Under the pieces are notes generated by a model, which worked only from the letters and a program-made list of their open reading frames with translations, made no database searches and was not told the origin of the DNA. Positions 4,659-5,382 of a DNA stretch of 5,382 bases are shown here, piece by piece. The stretch is from JAICJR01 sp036491015 (GTDB lineage: Bacteria; Actinomycetota; Thermoleophilia; Solirubrobacterales; Thermoleophilaceae): the NCBI GenBank assembly GCA_036491015.1, contig DASXCV010000160.1, positions 1 through 5,382 of the forward strand, read 5' to 3'. The translations under genes and the position numbers were made by a program. Position 1 is the first letter of the stretch, and every line of letters begins with the position of its first letter.

Positions 4659-5382
4659 TCAGCCGCGGCCGATGTACGGCATCTTCGTGGCCATCACGGT
4701 CATGAACTCGACGTTCGCGTCGAGCGGCAGCCCGGCCATGTAGAGCACCGCCTCGGCCACGTGCGCGACGTCCATCACCGGCTCCGCGGCGACCGAGCCG
4801 TCGGCCTGCGGCACGCCGCGCTGCATCGCGGCGGTCATGTCGGTGGCGGCGTTGCCGATGTCGATCTGGCCACACGCCACGTCGTAGCGCCGGCCCTCGA
4901 GCGAGATCGCCTTCGTGAGCCCGGTGATCGCGTGCTTGGTGGTCGTGTAGGCGGCGGCGTAGGGGCGCGGCACGTGCGCGGAGATCGAGCCGTTGTTGAT
5001 GATGCGGCCGCCCTGCGGGCTCTGCTCCTTCATCGCGCGGAAGGCCTCCTGCGCACAGATGAAGCTGCCGGTGAGGTTGGTCGCCACCACGGCCTGCCAC
5101 TCGGCCAGCGGGAAGTCCTCGAACGGCGCGGGCGCGCCGAACAGGCCGGCGTTGTTGAAGAGCAGGTCCACCCGGCCGAGCTCGTCGCGCACACGCGCGA
5201 ACAGGGCGGCCACCGCCTCGGCGTCGGTCACGTCGGTGGGTATGACGAGCGCGTGCTCGTGGCCGCCGGCCGTCTCGGCGAGCGTCTCCTCGCGCCGCCC
5301 CGCGAGCGCCACCGCGTAGCCCGCGCCGAGCAGCGCGCCCGCCACCTCGCGGCCGATGCCGGACCCGGCGCCGGTGACCACG
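4659..5382 (-). CDS. Short-chain dehydrogenase/reductase (SDR), N-terminus cut by the right edge
   Basis: This is a classical SDR, 241 codons visible. The frame is open to the edge. The GTG at 5381 is most likely an internal valine of beta-1 (VVTGAGSGIG), so a few N-terminal residues are missing. Counting from that GTG, the cofactor motif TGAGSGIG is at 3-10, a GRR at the end of beta-2 (28-30) suggests NADP(H), DVTD is at 50-53 and NNAG at 76-79. The catalytic residues Asn102, Ser132, Tyr145 and Lys149 (YTTTK) are all present and correctly spaced. The C-terminal region runs through DIGNAATDM and ends in MATKMPYIGRG. The enzyme should be an active cytoplasmic oxidoreductase of unknown substrate. 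It leads into ferritin with a 42-bp gap. Confidence 0.92.
   Translation of the reverse strand, partial: VVTGAGSGIGREVAGALLGAGYAVALAGRREETLAETAGGHEHALVIPTDVTDAEAVAALFARVRDELGRVDLLFNNAGLFGAPAPFEDFPLAEWQAVVATNLTGSFICAQEAFRAMKEQSPQGGRIINNGSISAHVPRPYAAAYTTTKHAITGLTKAISLEGRRYDVACGQIDIGNAATDMTAAMQRGVPQADGSVAAEPVMDVAHVAEAVLYMAGLPLDANVEFMTVMATKMPYIGRG

Noticed and set aside
4648..5100. Leftward 150-codon frame overlapping the right-edge SDR
   Set aside because: It is the second reading frame of a clear SDR, with Arg/His/Asp-rich low-complexity content.
1..5382. Search for tRNA, rRNA, CRISPR arrays, transposase genes, phage or toxin-antitoxin genes
   Set aside because: No cloverleaf, repeat-spacer array or recognisable protein of these classes was seen on either strand.

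Overview
The window is high-GC bacterial DNA with strong G/C preference at third codon positions. It carries a DUF1707-FHA protein, a SpoIIAA-like STAS protein, an AI-2E family permease, an ArsM-like methyltransferase, a ferritin and two short-chain dehydrogenases (SDRs). This gene mix and base composition suggest a soil-type actinobacterium, possibly of the Thermoleophilia/Solirubrobacterales kind. That placement is an inference; no marker gene is present to prove it.

Layout from left to right. A partial SDR runs leftward off the left edge (1-404, minus). It is divergent across about 100 bp from a rightward DUF1707-FHA gene (505-1071). A gene-poor stretch of about 300 bp follows (1072-1374). 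It holds a striking 51-nt hairpin and a leftward small ORF that looks coding only on one side of that hairpin. Two rightward genes come next: a SpoIIAA-like protein (1375-1755) and an AI-2E family membrane protein (1861-3060). Each is followed closely by a GC-rich hairpin with the same six-base stem. A short convergent gap containing an AACGGTC tandem repeat separates them from three leftward genes. In order of transcription these are an SDR cut by the right edge (4659-5382), a ferritin (4071-4616) and an ArsM-like methyltransferase (3143-3979). The gaps between them are 42 and 91 bp.

How the genes may work together. The leftward trio could be an operon, but ferritin and methyltransferase each have a strong ribosome binding site. 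Each is also preceded by a possible regulatory motif: a TTAGGTT DtxR/IdeR-type half-site before ferritin and a GTGA-N6-TCAC dyad before the methyltransferase. Separate control is therefore possible. Ferritin stores iron. The partner roles of the SDRs and the methyltransferase cannot be read from sequence. The FHA protein would read phosphothreonine signals, but no kinase is in view.

Most of the window is ordinary chromosomal housekeeping or accessory content. I see no phage, CRISPR, transposase, toxin-antitoxin, rRNA or tRNA. The signals least explained by the genes are the 1129-1179 hairpin and the coding break beside it.
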